From Cylicocyclus nassatus (taxonomy: Eukaryota; Nematoda; Chromadorea; Rhabditida; Strongylidae): a stretch of DNA of 64,000 bases. The position numbers were made by a program, and so were the translations under genes. Position 1 is the stretch's first letter. Each line of letters starts with the position of its first letter. Shown here piece by piece: positions 35,935 through 46,884 of the stretch. The notes beneath the pieces are model-generated. The model saw only the letters and a list, made by a program, of their open reading frames with translations. It ran no database searches and was not told where the DNA came from. Location of the stretch: contig CATQJL010000223.1 in assembly GCA_958299035.1 (NCBI GenBank), forward strand, positions 71,779,006 to 71,843,005, written 5' to 3'.

Positions 35935-37085
35935 ATAATCATATTATTCTAAAAATCTCTCTTAAGAACCGAGAATGGTGAGCGAGCAGCAGTGCACTGC
36001 TGCGGTCTTTACACTTAGAAACTTTCAAAGACAATAAATAATGATAGAGATAAAGTCCCGAACAAACTTCGTAAGAAAGCCTGAAATATTAGGAAAGCAT
36101 CATGACATGAGCATCATCAGCATCATCATTGACAGAACACAAAGAATATGTAGATTGTATTACGCGTGATTCATGCAGTCTTTCGGATTGATGAGAGAGA
36201 GAGACTGAAGTCGAACAAATTTGGTTCGCAACACAAAATATCTAGAGTACCCAAAAACATAAAATTCTGACACTGAGAGAGCTCTGCTGATGCGTAGAGC
36301 ATCGTTAAACCTTTGCACTTTTTACTGTTCTCAAAACCGCATGTTGGTAAAATACAATTCACACCTGCTGCCACTAGAAGAGAATTCCTTTAGGGGTATT
36401 GTTGCGCTGTGATACCCTCCAAACCAATGGAGTTTGTTATGGTAGAGAAATCTGGCTAGTCACTCAGTCTACTTCGTAAAGGATAGAAAAAAGATAGAAG
36501 TATCAAAAAACATAACCTAGAAAGTAACAATTATAACGTAAGAGGGAGGGGAGAGGGAGGAGACTTAGTGAACAGTGTGAAGAACTGTGAATTAGTGGGA
36601 GTTGCTTTGCAAATAGAGTTGATGTCAGCAAGTGAAAGAGAGGAAAGTTCAAAAGATCACTGGGAGTTCCGTTATATTGTTATACAGTCCTCAATATTTA
36701 CTGAGCACCTCAAACTTTAATTTCCTAATCATTCCGCTGACGAGCGAGTTCAAAGATCATAACAGAATTATTGTAACTCTTCTTCTCTCAAGCAGTTAAA
36801 TTGGAAGCAAAACCTTTCTTTGTTCAAGTACCAACTTATGCGTATCGCAACGCTTTCCCCTATGTATCGAAACAACCATGAATCAGAGGAGCTACATTTC
36901 AGGTCCAAACAAAATATGCATGAAAACCACATTAAGTATATCATCTTTTTATGTAAGTGACAATAGAAGCGTTTGCTTATTGAATCATCATACGATATGA
37001 TCATAGCGAAGAGAGTTAGATTCTGATAGGCGAAAGGGCTCAGGAAGCGAGAGTGAAAAAGGTAGAGGAAAAGAGGGAATATCTT
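35935..37085. repeat. Segmental duplication, copy B
   Basis: This is the counterpart of 31320-33290 without the hAT-like MITE. The order of landmarks is conserved. A GCATCATCAGCATCATCATT simple stretch at about 36110 is specific to this copy. Confidence 0.85.
36171..36374 (-). CDS. Uncharacterised ORF, paralogue of 31535-31834
   Basis: The frame reads VNCILPTCGFENSKKCKG, then LTMLYASAELSQCQNFMFLG, closely matching copy A. The 3' end differs by frameshift. The upstream acceptor of copy A is not preserved here. If the A copy is a gene, this is its degenerate duplicate. Confidence 0.25.
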   Translation of the reverse strand: MAAGVNCILPTCGFENSKKCKGLTMLYASAELSQCQNFMFLGTLDILCCEPNLFDFSLSLSSIRKTA

Positions 37086-37403
37086 CGAAGAGTTTAGAAA
37101 AGATGTAATCATGCAAGTATTATTATAAGCTGTACAACCTGCAATGAAATATCCTAAACAAAACTCTATAGAATAGGTCTGCGCGCCTTCATTGCAAATT
37201 TCTGTTTTGCATCTTTCATAGGTTAAAAAATTTCTGCAAACGTTACTTCTATCATACCATAGATATAGTATTGAAAGCTTAGCTACCTTTGTGAAAAAAA
37301 AAACAGACAGTTGGTGAAATGAAACAACTTGAGCATGTTGAAGAGACATTTGCCTGATATAAGTAAGTACAATATTAAAAGAAAGACTAGAGCAGAAGTT
37401 CAC
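36768..37403 (-). CDS. 211-residue ORF of unknown status
   Basis: The longest uninterrupted frame in this part, with aromatic- and cysteine-rich composition and several short hydrophobic stretches. Its 5' half lies outside the duplicated block and its 3' half inside. The equivalent part of copy A (32880-33140) contains stops, so the frame is not conserved. It could be chance in AT-rich DNA. No domain is recognised. Confidence 0.15.
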   Translation of the reverse strand: MNFCSSLSFNIVLTYIRQMSLQHAQVVSFHQLSVFFFTKVAKLSILYLWYDRSNVCRNFLTYERCKTEICNEGAQTYSIEFCLGYFIAGCTAYNNTCMITSFLNSSKIFPLFLYLFHSRFLSPFAYQNLTLFAMIISYDDSISKRFYCHLHKKMIYLMWFSCIFCLDLKCSSSDSWLFRYIGESVAIRISWYLNKERFCFQFNCLREEELQ

Positions 37404-39109
37404 AATTCAACCGCTTTTACCCTGGTGATCTACAGTATCCTTCTCCTGCTCTCTCCTATGCTAAATGAGAATCGTATTTCTTCTACACAAACAAACAGTA
37501 TAATCTTAATTTTTTTTATTTTACAAGCTTAGGAAATAAGACAGGATAATAGGTTATTTTGACTCATGTTGGTCATCAAGGTGTTCTCCAATCTTAAATT
37601 ATTCCGAGGTTTCTATAGTGTAAAGAATGTCGAAGATGAGGGTTTGTGAAAGACGAGGGTGGCATAAATTGCTACCAGTAAAACGGAAAACCGGTCCGCT
37701 TTAACCCGTACATAAAAACGCAGCAATAACATGAATTTCACATCGGAACGACGCCCGATGCTGATAAAACCCTACAGAAATGCGAGAAATAATGAAGTGA
37801 TTCAGCGTCGCGGCACATTTATCGTTCATCGTCTCATTTCACATGCTTTTGTTCGACGAATAACATGACGCGAATAAATTGCAGCTTAATGAAATGACAT
37901 TTTGCGCACAAGAGCGTTGGAGCGAAAATGTCATTCATTTTATGCAGCAAAATTAGGAAAAGCGTGTCATATCGTAGGTACAAGCCACGACATTTTTTGA
38001 AATGTTTGGATATGATAGACAATACCTCATCCCACCTTCCCCCCCCCCCCGATGACTGAGTCACTTACTGCTTCATAAACGGATTTTGAAAGGATCTTAT
38101 ATAAATAAGATCAGCAAAGCAGTTTTCAGAGCCAGCGCTACCCTGCTTACGCATAATCACTTTTGAAGAGGCAAACTCTTGGCAAAAAATAAAAGCTGGA
38201 AATAAAGGTGATTTTCTGCGGTGTTTACCCCCACCCCCTTTCCCTTGGAAAATATTCCTAACGCTATTGTCACGTAACTTTTCAAGCTAATTCCCAATCG
38301 ACTTGACATATTTTTAGTAAATCAAAAAAGAATGTAAACCTGGAATCTCGAAAACTTGAAGTCGTTTAGAGGTGATTGGAATATTGCAAGGGTACAGAAC
38401 CGGGATTGCAGAAAATTTGTTAAGGGAACATTATTTATTTCGTATCTCCAATATTTAAGAGAATGCAAAAAGGCAGAATTTTTGGGGAAAGCACAAGTAA
38501 ACCAGTTCAGCCACTTCAACAAGGAGAGATTTATGACAAAAACAAAAACAAACAAAACAAAACGCTATGACATTTTCCTCGACTCGTGTTCCCGGCTATG
38601 TTTCTACATTGTGAAAAGAGAAAAGCGAATATATTCTTATGCGCGTAGAAAGAGCAACAGCAGGTAAGTGTTAGAACTGAAAAATCGTGATGTACCTTAG
38701 AAAATGGTAATCAAGTTTTGTCATGAGGTTATGAAGTACAGAGTGAAGACGGCACTTGATAATCGAATAAGGAGGATTAGGAGTTTTTGAGAAAAATACT
38801 TATCAACACTAGTAACAGTACTAAAAATTGCTTTATACTATTAGAATGAGTGCGATGCAAAAGAAGGAGGGAGAAGTCAGCAGGGACGAAATTATCCTAA
38901 GGCCATTAAATTTTCACACTCTAAGGTGTTGATATGAAAATGTTTGCATGATATTCACGAGGCCACGGTGATAATCATTCAAAAATTTCTAAACGATAAA
39001 AGTCCAGCTATGCATCTCTGATTCCTATAAGAATGAAGAGCTGAAAATTGAAGAAAAGACAGAGCATATAGAAAATTGTATTTTCTCTGTAAACTGTGGC
39101 GGCTTTCGC
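37404..39109. other. No supported gene
   Basis: A C10 homopolymer at about 38039 and a CCCCCACCCCC-like stretch at about 38230. A 103-residue ORF at 38356-38667 has no recognisable domain. Confidence 0.35.
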
Positions 39110-40075
39110 GCAAGAATTGCATGCAAGTTTTCAAACAAAGAAAGGATATATTGCTTCAAACAGGAGAAAGCGGTAATCGGACGAACGAGAAGGAAAAAGA
39201 AAGCGGAGAGTGGAGAACTCGATAAAAAATTTAAGTGAAATTTTCTCCTGTATGCTATTCGCATTCCAAATTGTAAGGCCTTCAAAGCTCCCACCCGCGA
39301 AACCTTTTCCATCTTTAGTCTGATATATATTATAATAACAAAAACTACCCACAAGTTTGAGGGCGTAGCTGTTGGCAAACCAGCTCTCAAAAAACAATTG
39401 TCACATTTTTTCATGACCTATTTTTTGGCTACTTGTTCTCATTTGTTCTGAAACATTTTGCATACTCGAGTAATTCTTGCGCTGTCAATCAGACACTTAT
39501 TACAAAAGAAGGTGAAACAGTTTTGATAAACATAAAGCAGTAAAAGTTTAGTTGATGAAAAAGTGGAACTAGAGAAAAGAGTAACAAAATGATTGAAAAA
39601 TCAAAATTATCTGTAGAGCGTTCCACAGACAATCACAGACGACTTCTCTCATCTTCCCTCCCCCTCCCCCCCCCCCCTTCCCCCTATCTCTAACTAGAAA
39701 ATCCATTTCTCAAATAAACAAGCAATCAAAGGCTTAGTTAGGATTACAGCGTATTTTTGACCTGTTCTAGTTACTGTCGATCACTTGCACTAATCCTACT
39801 ACAAAACCGGTCAAGCCTGAGGGAGAAGGGCTTTCCCCTACTGGTGGTGTCGAAACAAAGCCACGGAAAGGACGGCAAGAGAAGAGAAAGGCGAGGATGA
39901 AACATATCACCTATTTATTTGGCACAAGTTGCGGGATTTGATATCAACCCGATTTTCACGTCGAAACGACGTCTCGAGCTATACGATTTTATGTGATTGA
40001 ATGATGCGGAGTGAATCAGCCCGGTGAATAGCGTGAAATTTAGCATCCTCCCTAGTCTAAGTTGGCTAGTCTTGC
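39110..40075. repeat. Segmental duplication, second block, copy B
   Basis: Counterpart of 33600-34560. It contains a C-rich run at 39655-39685 that copy A has only as CTCCTCCTCTTCTC. Confidence 0.7.
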
Positions 40076-41686
40076 ATCTAAAATTGTATTGCAGTCCGGT
40101 AAACGCGTGGTAGCTTATATACTATTTGGATTTTTTTCCAAAAAAAACGCTGGATTTTTTTTTGCAAATTACCCACATGAAGTAAGAAATGATCGAGCTG
40201 CAAAAACAAGACTAATTTTCTAACAACTCTTGGAAATGAGACCAAAATGAATATAGGATACCGCAATTCGAAACTTTGATTGTTTTCCAAGAATATATTA
40301 GGTTGTCCAGAAATTAATGTCCGTTTTGAATTTCAACTGCAGTAAGTCACAAACTGTCTCATTTCTGAATAGTTGCGAGATATCATTCGATAGAGCAAAG
40401 TAAGCTTTACGGGATGGCTATCTTGTTTTTGCAGCAGCTTTCACTAACCTTGAGTTTCGAGCCAAAAAACTAAATGATTCAACTGCACGAAAAATTGAGA
40501 AAAATCGTAACTTAGTTCATAAAAATCCAAAAATTCTATCTTGCTCACATAAACACTATCCACATAAGACATCTATATACGCCGTTGCCGTCTTTTTTCA
40601 CTTTTTAGAAATCAAGAAAACGGAATTTTCGTGCATTTGCTGAAGTGATGCTGTGTCATCCTCACATAAGTAGTCGTATACAACAGACCTGTATAAGTAC
40701 AACCTAAATTTTCGGCTCTCTACTCAGACAATTGTATCGGCAAGTTCGCGGCCTTAAAACGAGTTATATAGAGCTCCGCGGCCCTTGAAATTTTAGCCCG
40801 GCACGTCGCGGCTCTCAAAATTCTCAGTGCGGCACACCGCGGCCCTTGCATTTCTAGTCTGGCGGGTCGCGGCCCTTGAATTTTCAGTCCGGTGAGCCGC
40901 GGGCCATGCATTTTTTGACGGGCGCGCCGCGGCGTATAAGTGATCCTACAAAAAATTCATCGGAAAAGCCGCGACCCTCAAACTTTTTATCGGGTGGCTC
41001 GCGGGCACTGGAGAGTGCGCATCTTGGAAGAGGGTATAAGGATGCAGACAAATAAAGCAAAAGTATGTTTTCTGCTGCGCGTTTCTCCATTCTTTAGCGT
41101 TGTTCTAGCAAATTGAACATTCTTTTTTCGCTTATTGTTGTTTTATCTTGTTATGTTGATTTTTCAAGTCCTCTGTTTTTTTTCAAGTTTCAACCAAGCT
41201 TTCCTCATTTCCTTTGCTATTTTAGCAAATCAAACATTCATTTGACTTGTAATTTATTTTATTATGTTACTTTTAAATGACCATTTTAAGCATTTTCTGC
41301 GAGTTCATTCATTTTGGAAGCCTTTCTTCCTTACCGATGAGTTCCGGGAAAGGCTTTTTATTCGTTTTCTGTTTTTTTCTTTTTCCGTCTAAGGGAAGGA
41401 ACGAAACGGACCTACCTTTATTGTGTTTGTATTTTATGAAGTTCTATTATTCTGCCTCTTCAACGGTTGCTCATGTCATGCTTCTCGATATTTTTGCAAA
41501 TATACCTATGCATATAATAGTTGTTTTTGTTCAGTACTTGCAACACTTGCAACTATTTATCATGACTACAAAAACCACACGTTCGACGCTGCAAGCTGTT
41601 AATATCTCAGGAATGGCAAATTATGGATGTAAGCGCCTCATATTTATTCTTTGTTCATGCTCGATATTGTCTATCAAAAGCATCTA

Positions 41687-42310
41687 CTCAGACAATTGCA
41701 TCGGAAAGTTCGCGGCCTCAAAGCGTGCTACATGGGGCGCCGCGGCCCTTAAAATTCCAGCCGCCCACGCCGCGGCCCATGTAAATTTTATCGGAAACGT
41801 CGCGGTCAAAGTCAAAATTGGAAAGAGCTTATCGGGAGAGTCGCGGCCCAATCACCTCACTCGGCGTGCCACGGGCCTTATCAGAGGCCGCACTTCTTAC
41901 ACGCTGTAGCTTAAGGAGCAACCCGCGTGAGGTACGCCGCGGCGATGGAGTTACCCTAAGTGTTTGTGGGGCTGGTGATCGCTTCTCGGGTTCGGTTGTG
42001 TGACATCTGAGTTTATATACTCACGAAACAAACTTCAGCAATCGCTTGAGTGTTATCGACGACAGTAGATGATGTCGACAGATGAGCTAACAAGTTGCTC
42101 AATTTGTACTCAATCGTTGTCAGAAAGACAGGCAAAATTTTTTTCACTCTCCAGGCCTCACAATCATGCTAATCGGGTCAACTATCGGGCGCTTACAGGA
42201 TTTGCCGCGGTCACTTACCGGGTCCAATATCGTTTATACCGGGCAGCTCGCGGCATGGATGATTGGTGGCCGAGCAAGCACTCGCGAACTTCCCGGTGCA
42301 ATTGTCTGAG
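41687..42310. mobile_element. 624-bp nested element of the CTCAGA family
   Basis: CTCAGACAATTG at the left and CAATTGTCTGAG at the right. The left is preceded by TA; the right is followed by AA, presumably a mutated TA. Subterminal GC-rich repeats (TTCGCGGCC, GCCGCGGCCC, AGCTCGCGGCATGGATG) match those of the surrounding 4.3-kb element, including the TGGATGATTGGTGG phrase near the right end. It is a deletion derivative inserted in its own larger relative. Confidence 0.8.
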
Positions 42311-42339
42311 AATAGTATCCATTGATGAATTATTTGCCT

Positions 42340-42620
42340 TTACTTTCCAACCTTTTTCAGTCTTGTTTTTCATTCTTTTGCGGTTTCGTTTGTCATACTC
42401 ATTTTCTTCGCTAGTCATTCCTTTCTTCAGTCATTTTTTTGTCTCTGGTTGTTTTCTTCTTTGGTCATTTTTTTCTGAGATGCAGATTCTTGTCAATACT
42501 GTCTGAGATCCAGATCCAAACTTATATGCCTCTACTTTCCAACCTTTTTCAGTCTTGTTTCACTCTCTTGTTCATTTTACAATTCTGTGTTTCGTTTGTC
42601 ATGCTCATCTCTTCTAGTCA
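42340..42620. repeat. Imperfect direct repeat inside the 4.3-kb element
   Basis: CTTTCCAACCTTTTTCAGTC followed by TTGTTT, GTTTCGTTTGTCAT and CTAGTCAT occurs at about 42346-42420 and again at about 42537-42620. It is pyrimidine-rich and probably non-coding or intronic. Confidence 0.7.
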
Positions 42621-42863
42621 TCTTTTCTGTGATGCAGTTAGTTTAAATTAATACTGTCTGTGATTGATATGGGCGCATTGGAGTGCCTCTCCTCGCCAAT
42701 GTGTAGACATTGATTTCGGAATTTTTCCAGGCTAACCATTGCCTTGGCCGGATATGTACATTACACCCACGAGAACACAGTTCTATGCGAAGGAGTGACA
42801 GAATAAATGCGTTGTGTAAGTTACACAATTACAGGGTGCTGACCATGCTCATTCAATTTTCAG

Positions 42864-44537
42864 CAAAAGACGGGTAGTCGTAAAAGATGATGAAAATGAA
42901 GTAGTCGAGGCTACGCAGGTATACAGGACAACGGAGCCGAAAAGGACGCAATATTACACGACCATGTCACAAATGAAACAAAGTGCAGTAACGTACGTTT
43001 ATTTTCTTTTCTTTTTCTTTACTTTGCTTGTCTCACTTGGTCTTTTTGGGCACTACTTTGCACTTCTTGCTTCTTACTTTCTATTTCTCTCTTTTGCTTG
43101 GTATTTTGAAAAGGTATTTTCAGGAAGAAGCGGCCTCTCCTCGTAGAAGAGAACGAGGTCAATGTCGTCGAAGAAACTCAAAACGGTTAGTGCTTCGTTT
43201 TCTTCGTATTTCGTTGATCTTATTATGATATGAGCCAATGTTATATTTATGCCATTGACAATGCATTTAGGCTGCATAAATGAAAGAAGAGAATTCCGTG
43301 ATGACATTGAGGAAAAGGGCAATCGACCGTGCACTCTGTCTGAGTGCGTATCAAACGGAGTTTTGCATATGGATCAGGCCGCCAGAGTGGTTTGGAAAAA
43401 AAAGAAGGATGGGACGTTCAATCGCGCAGTATATGACGTAAGGAGCTGTTGTGAATATTTCTTTACTCTTCTTTAGGATCTGTCTTTATTTAGGAATTCA
43501 TTCGCTCAGATGTGGTAGCAAGGGCCCATCTTTGATGAGTTGGACGAGGATGATGATGAACATTGGTGGAAGTACAATTTTCTCGCTTTGAGGTTACTGG
43601 TAAGTCAGTTTGTTTGCGATATGTTTGCATTACCTTCATAAAGGTGTTCAGGGTGAAATAAACAGATCAACGAATCAGCGGATCTCCAGAAGCCTGGATT
43701 TCAAGAAACAACCACATCTTCCCGCGCCAGGCGCAGTCGTTGTGGACATAAACAAAGCAAGCAACGTTTGGAGAATCGAAGCTTCACCTCCATTTCTGGA
43801 TACAAGTTTGGGCTTAAAAGCTGGCAATGGAACCCAAGGAAGAGAGATGGGACGTTTCAGAAGATTTCTCATCTGTACCGATTTTTTACTGGCACAGGTG
43901 AGCTTTTATGTATTGTTCGCTCGCATCTTCTAATACATAGTGATTTCAAATCACCGCGCCGCCAAGCGAGATACAGGGATACTCTATGAGGATCACACCG
44001 CAGGGCGGGGAGATGTGAAGCTTCACGAAACTTACCCGAGCAGGTGGAAGACGCCTTAATCGGTATGTTGAATTCTGCTCCATTTTACGATAATTGCTTT
44101 ATTTCAGGATTCGGAATCGATGCCCTCTGCTTCGGACGCCGGGAGCTAGAGGATGGCGCAACAAATCTTCAGGAATCGACTTTTTTCATGTGATTGGGGA
44201 GTACCGATGCGGAGAGGATGGAAGCTTTGAGTAAGCTTCAACGGCAAAAAGCGGAGTGGAGGGGCTACATGTACACGGCCCTCCAAAAAGCATTGTAAGT
44301 TTTTTACACGCAAAAAAAGATTTCTATTGCAATAAAGCTTTGTTTTAGACGGGACATTCGCTCTTACACATTTAATGAATGCACGGGATGGCTACCAAGC
44401 CCAGTAAGGTTTTGTTTAAAGTTGTTAGATACTGTATGTATCAAATAATTTGTTTTTAGAAGCAGGCTAAGAGGGCTGGAGAAGAAACGCAGAGGACTGT
44501 CATGGATGGCGACAGCAATTTAATCAACTCGGACTAA
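42864..44537 (+). CDS. Unrecognised multi-exon gene in TIR element (possibly broken)
   Basis: Exons inferred from splice sites and open phase: 42864-42992, 43124-43185, 43271-43437, 43519-43599, 43690-43897, 43941-44062, 44108-44294, 44349-44403 and 44460-44537 (stop). Introns are 43-131 bp, GT..AG. Phases agree across the first five exons. Translated features: a charged start (KRRVVVKDDENEVVEATQVY), then KKRPLLVEENEVNVVEETQN; a third exon with DGTFNRAVYD; an acidic DELDEDDDEHWWKYNF; a basic SSRARRSRCGHKQSKQ leading into GYKFGLKSWQWNPRKRDGTF; C-terminal RSYTFNECTGWLPSP and KQAKRAGEETQRTVMDGDSN. The 44057-44192 part has a frame conflict: one frame meets TAA, another meets TGA. So the copy is mutated or the model is wrong there. 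The first exon is unknown. It is not a transposase I recognise. It could be the element's own protein or a captured cargo gene. Confidence 0.6.
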
Positions 44538-44684
44538 CTCCTGGGCCGCCGCAGACGATGTGGATCGAAGAAAATTTCTATATTTATGTCAGATCTGTAT
44601 TCGGTTTTTATTTGTCATGCAATTGTTTTGATTGTCACATGCCACGAAATTTTGTTTTGAATTTCACATATAAAGCCTGAAATC

Positions 44685-44690
44685 AATAAA
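44685..44690 (+). terminator. Poly(A) signal AATAAA
   Basis: AATAAA lies 148 bp after the stop codon of the element gene and just before the GC-rich right subterminal repeats. Confidence 0.55.
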
Positions 44691-45979
44691 ATCTCATTTC
44701 CGTTTCTTGTGTTTGCATGAAAAGAAGTAAATACGCCTGAAGGGCTATAAATGGGCTGAGGTCTGACTGCTTCAGACTGTCTCCTGTGCCAGCATTTCGG
44801 GCCAGCCGTAAGGGCATGCCGGGAATGTAGCGGGCTTTCCAGCGGCCGCTTATCGGGCGGTTCTCAAACATCACAGCGGGTCAACTATTGGCGCGTAGCG
44901 GGCACTTTAATGATGCATAACGGGCGCTTACAGACGGGCCGGCGGTCACTTACCGGGCCCAATATGCGTTTAGCGGGCAGGTCGCGGCATGGATGAATGG
45001 TGGTCGGGCAAGCGCTCCCGAACTTCCCGAAACAATTGTCTGAGTACAGGCTTTAAATCTCGAGAAATTTAGATTTTGGCTTGGACCACCGGCTAGAAAA
45101 AGCCATATTTGATATTTCTCGAGAACCAAAGCTTGTAGAGAGCTGAAAATTTACGTTACTTTTACACGTATGTAGTACAAAACTACGCATGTGGGGACTG
45201 CACAGCATCACTTTGGGAATTGCACGAAAATTTCCGTTTTCTTGATTCCTAAAGGGTGAAAAAAGACGGCAATGGCTTATATAGATGTTTTATCTGGTTA
45301 GTGTTCACGTGAGCAAGTTAGATTTTTTGTAGAATTTTTATGAACTGAGTTACGATTTTTCTCAATTTTTCGTGCAGTTGAATCATTTTAGTTTTTGGCT
45401 CGAAATTCGAGGTTAGTTAAAGCTGCTGCAAAAACAAGAAAGCTATCCTGTAGAGCTTGCTTTGCTTTATCGAATGGTACCCTGCAACCTATTCAGAAAT
45501 GAGAAATTTGTGACTTATTGCGGTTGAAATTCAAAACGGACATTAATTTCCGGACAATCTAATATTTATGAGTCAATGACGGTTGCAGGTTCGATCGGAA
45601 GGGGGGGGGGGGGAGAATTTTGTTCAAAAGAAGGTGCGTGGCTTTAAGCCTCGGACAGAGTTCACGCGATTTGATCGTCGCGATTCAATCGTTACAAGAC
45701 AACTGTTGCGAGTTCATTGCATGCCGATCAGCTTGCATTTCGGTTGTGATACTCCTCCAGCTCGAAATTTTTGAATGTAAAATGAAAATGAAAGAAAATC
45801 GCGGTGATTAAATCGCAACGATCGAATCTCGTGAACTCTGTCCGAGGCCTTAGCCATGCAATCCGACACCACGAAGTGAAGCGGGTTGTCTCTAGCAAGG
45901 AAACGGTACTTGGTCTCCGTGGCCTTTTGAGATGAAACGTATACTATCACACTCGTCTTGGAGCGCTCCGGATATAAGG

Positions 45980-46521
45980 CTTTGGCCATACTTTGCCCGT
46001 GTTGCCGATGTTTCCAGTGTTGCTCGTGTTACTCGTGTTGCCGATGCTTCCAATGTTACTCGTGTTACCGGTGTTGCCGATGTTTCCAGTGTTACTCGTG
46101 CTACCGGTGTTGCCGATGTTTCCAGTGTTACTCGTGTTGCCGATGTTTCCAGTGTTACTCGTGTTACTCGTGTTTCCAGTGTTACTCGTGTTACTCGTGT
46201 TTCCAGTGTTACCGCCTTTATTGCTGTTGATTCTTGAAATGATCGGCAGTACAGTTTCATTTTCTGGAGCGAAACCTCACCAATTGGTGAGTATTTATAC
46301 TAAGGTGCGAAAAGTTTCTCACCCGAGTCATATTCTTGCACCTAAGCGACATGCCTGCCAGGCACATTCGCAGTCGCTATAATTACGAGCTCCTCAGGAG
46401 ACCAAGACATCGCAGGCTCCACCCTTTATCCAGAGTATACACGAGTATACACGTATATACATATAACACGAGTAACACTGGAAACAGCGGCAACACGGGC
46501 AAAGTATGGCCAAAGCCTAAC
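45980..46521. mobile_element. 542-bp foldback element with minisatellite arms
   Basis: The left arm GGCTTTGGCCATACTTTGCC is inverted at the right end (GGCAAAGTATGGCCAAAGCC). Next to the left end lies a minisatellite; a short inverted stub of it (AACACGAGTAACACTGGAAA) adjoins the right end. This is the architecture of Foldback-type elements. A related single end, TTGGCCATAGTTTGCC, is at about 35158. Confidence 0.75.
46000..46220. repeat. Minisatellite of GTGTTACTC and GATGTTTCCA words
   Basis: Nine- and twelve-base words (GTGTTACTC, GTTGCCGATG, TTTCCAGTG) alternate about twenty times. All three frames on + and the frames on - stay open because word lengths are multiples of three; these repeat ORFs are not genes. 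Confidence 0.92.
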
Positions 46522-46884
46522 CGCCGTTTATGCTACTCGTTTATCTGAAATAAGTTATGGAGGATTTTCGGGTTAATGGTCGCCCAAGAGAAATACGGTT
46601 GAAAATGCCTAACTTTACAAAGAAGTTTAATTGAGGCAATGAAAAACTGAAAAACACAAAAAGTACTCAAACCTAAACCTGCTTTGACTTGTGTAGCTAT
46701 CGCATCAGCCACTACACCACATCTCCGCGGCGGTTTTGGAATTCCGACCGTATTTCCTATGACGCAAAAATCCTTCACAAATTTTTTTAGAGTAACCTTT
46801 AACAAAAAAAAGACAGATTCGAATTCAGCTCCCTTGTAAGGCCATCCTGATAACTTGTCTTAGAGGCATGCGGCAAATTTTTCA

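Larger units (their letters stand above)
40723..45044 (+). mobile_element. 4,322-bp TIR element carrying an unknown multi-exon gene
   Basis: The termini are CTCAGACAATTG and CAATTGTCTGAG with TA on both sides (40721-40722, 45045-45046). It lies in the left arm of a mariner-like palindrome whose other arm reads straight through the target, so the boundaries and the TA duplication are seen directly. About 300 bp at each end is GC-rich and built of short variants such as GCCGCGGCCCTTG, CCGGCACGTCGCGGC, CGGGCGCTTACAG and GCGGGCACTT, probably subterminal transposase-binding repeats. The right half holds a spliced gene (42864-44537) with a poly(A) signal. The left half is pyrimidine-rich and contains a 624-bp relative. 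No DDE/D transposase was recognised. Terminal CTCAGA with TA target does not match a superfamily I can name. Confidence 0.83.
40298..45562. mobile_element. Palindromic mariner-like MITE, 941 bp, split by a 4.3-kb element
   Basis: The left end TTAGGTTGTCCAGAAATTAA and right end inverse (TTAATTTCCGGACAATCTAA) are flanked by TA. The arms are complementary almost throughout: 40298-40722 pairs with the interval from 45562 down to about 45130, sharing TCAACTGCACGAAAAATTG, GCTGCAAAAACAAG and TGCCGTCTTTTTTCAC. Removing 40723-45044 and one TA leaves 941 bp, a nearly full palindrome with only a short centre. No transposase. Confidence 0.88.

Noticed and set aside
41277..41909. 210-residue plus-strand ORF
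   Set aside because: It crosses the left end of the nested element at 41687; the second half is GC-rich subterminal repeat translated by chance.
45892..46382. Repeat-protein ORFs on both strands (Thr-Arg-Val, Cys-Tyr, Leu-Pro-Val types)
   Set aside because: They are translations of a minisatellite with word length divisible by three; five frames are open at once.
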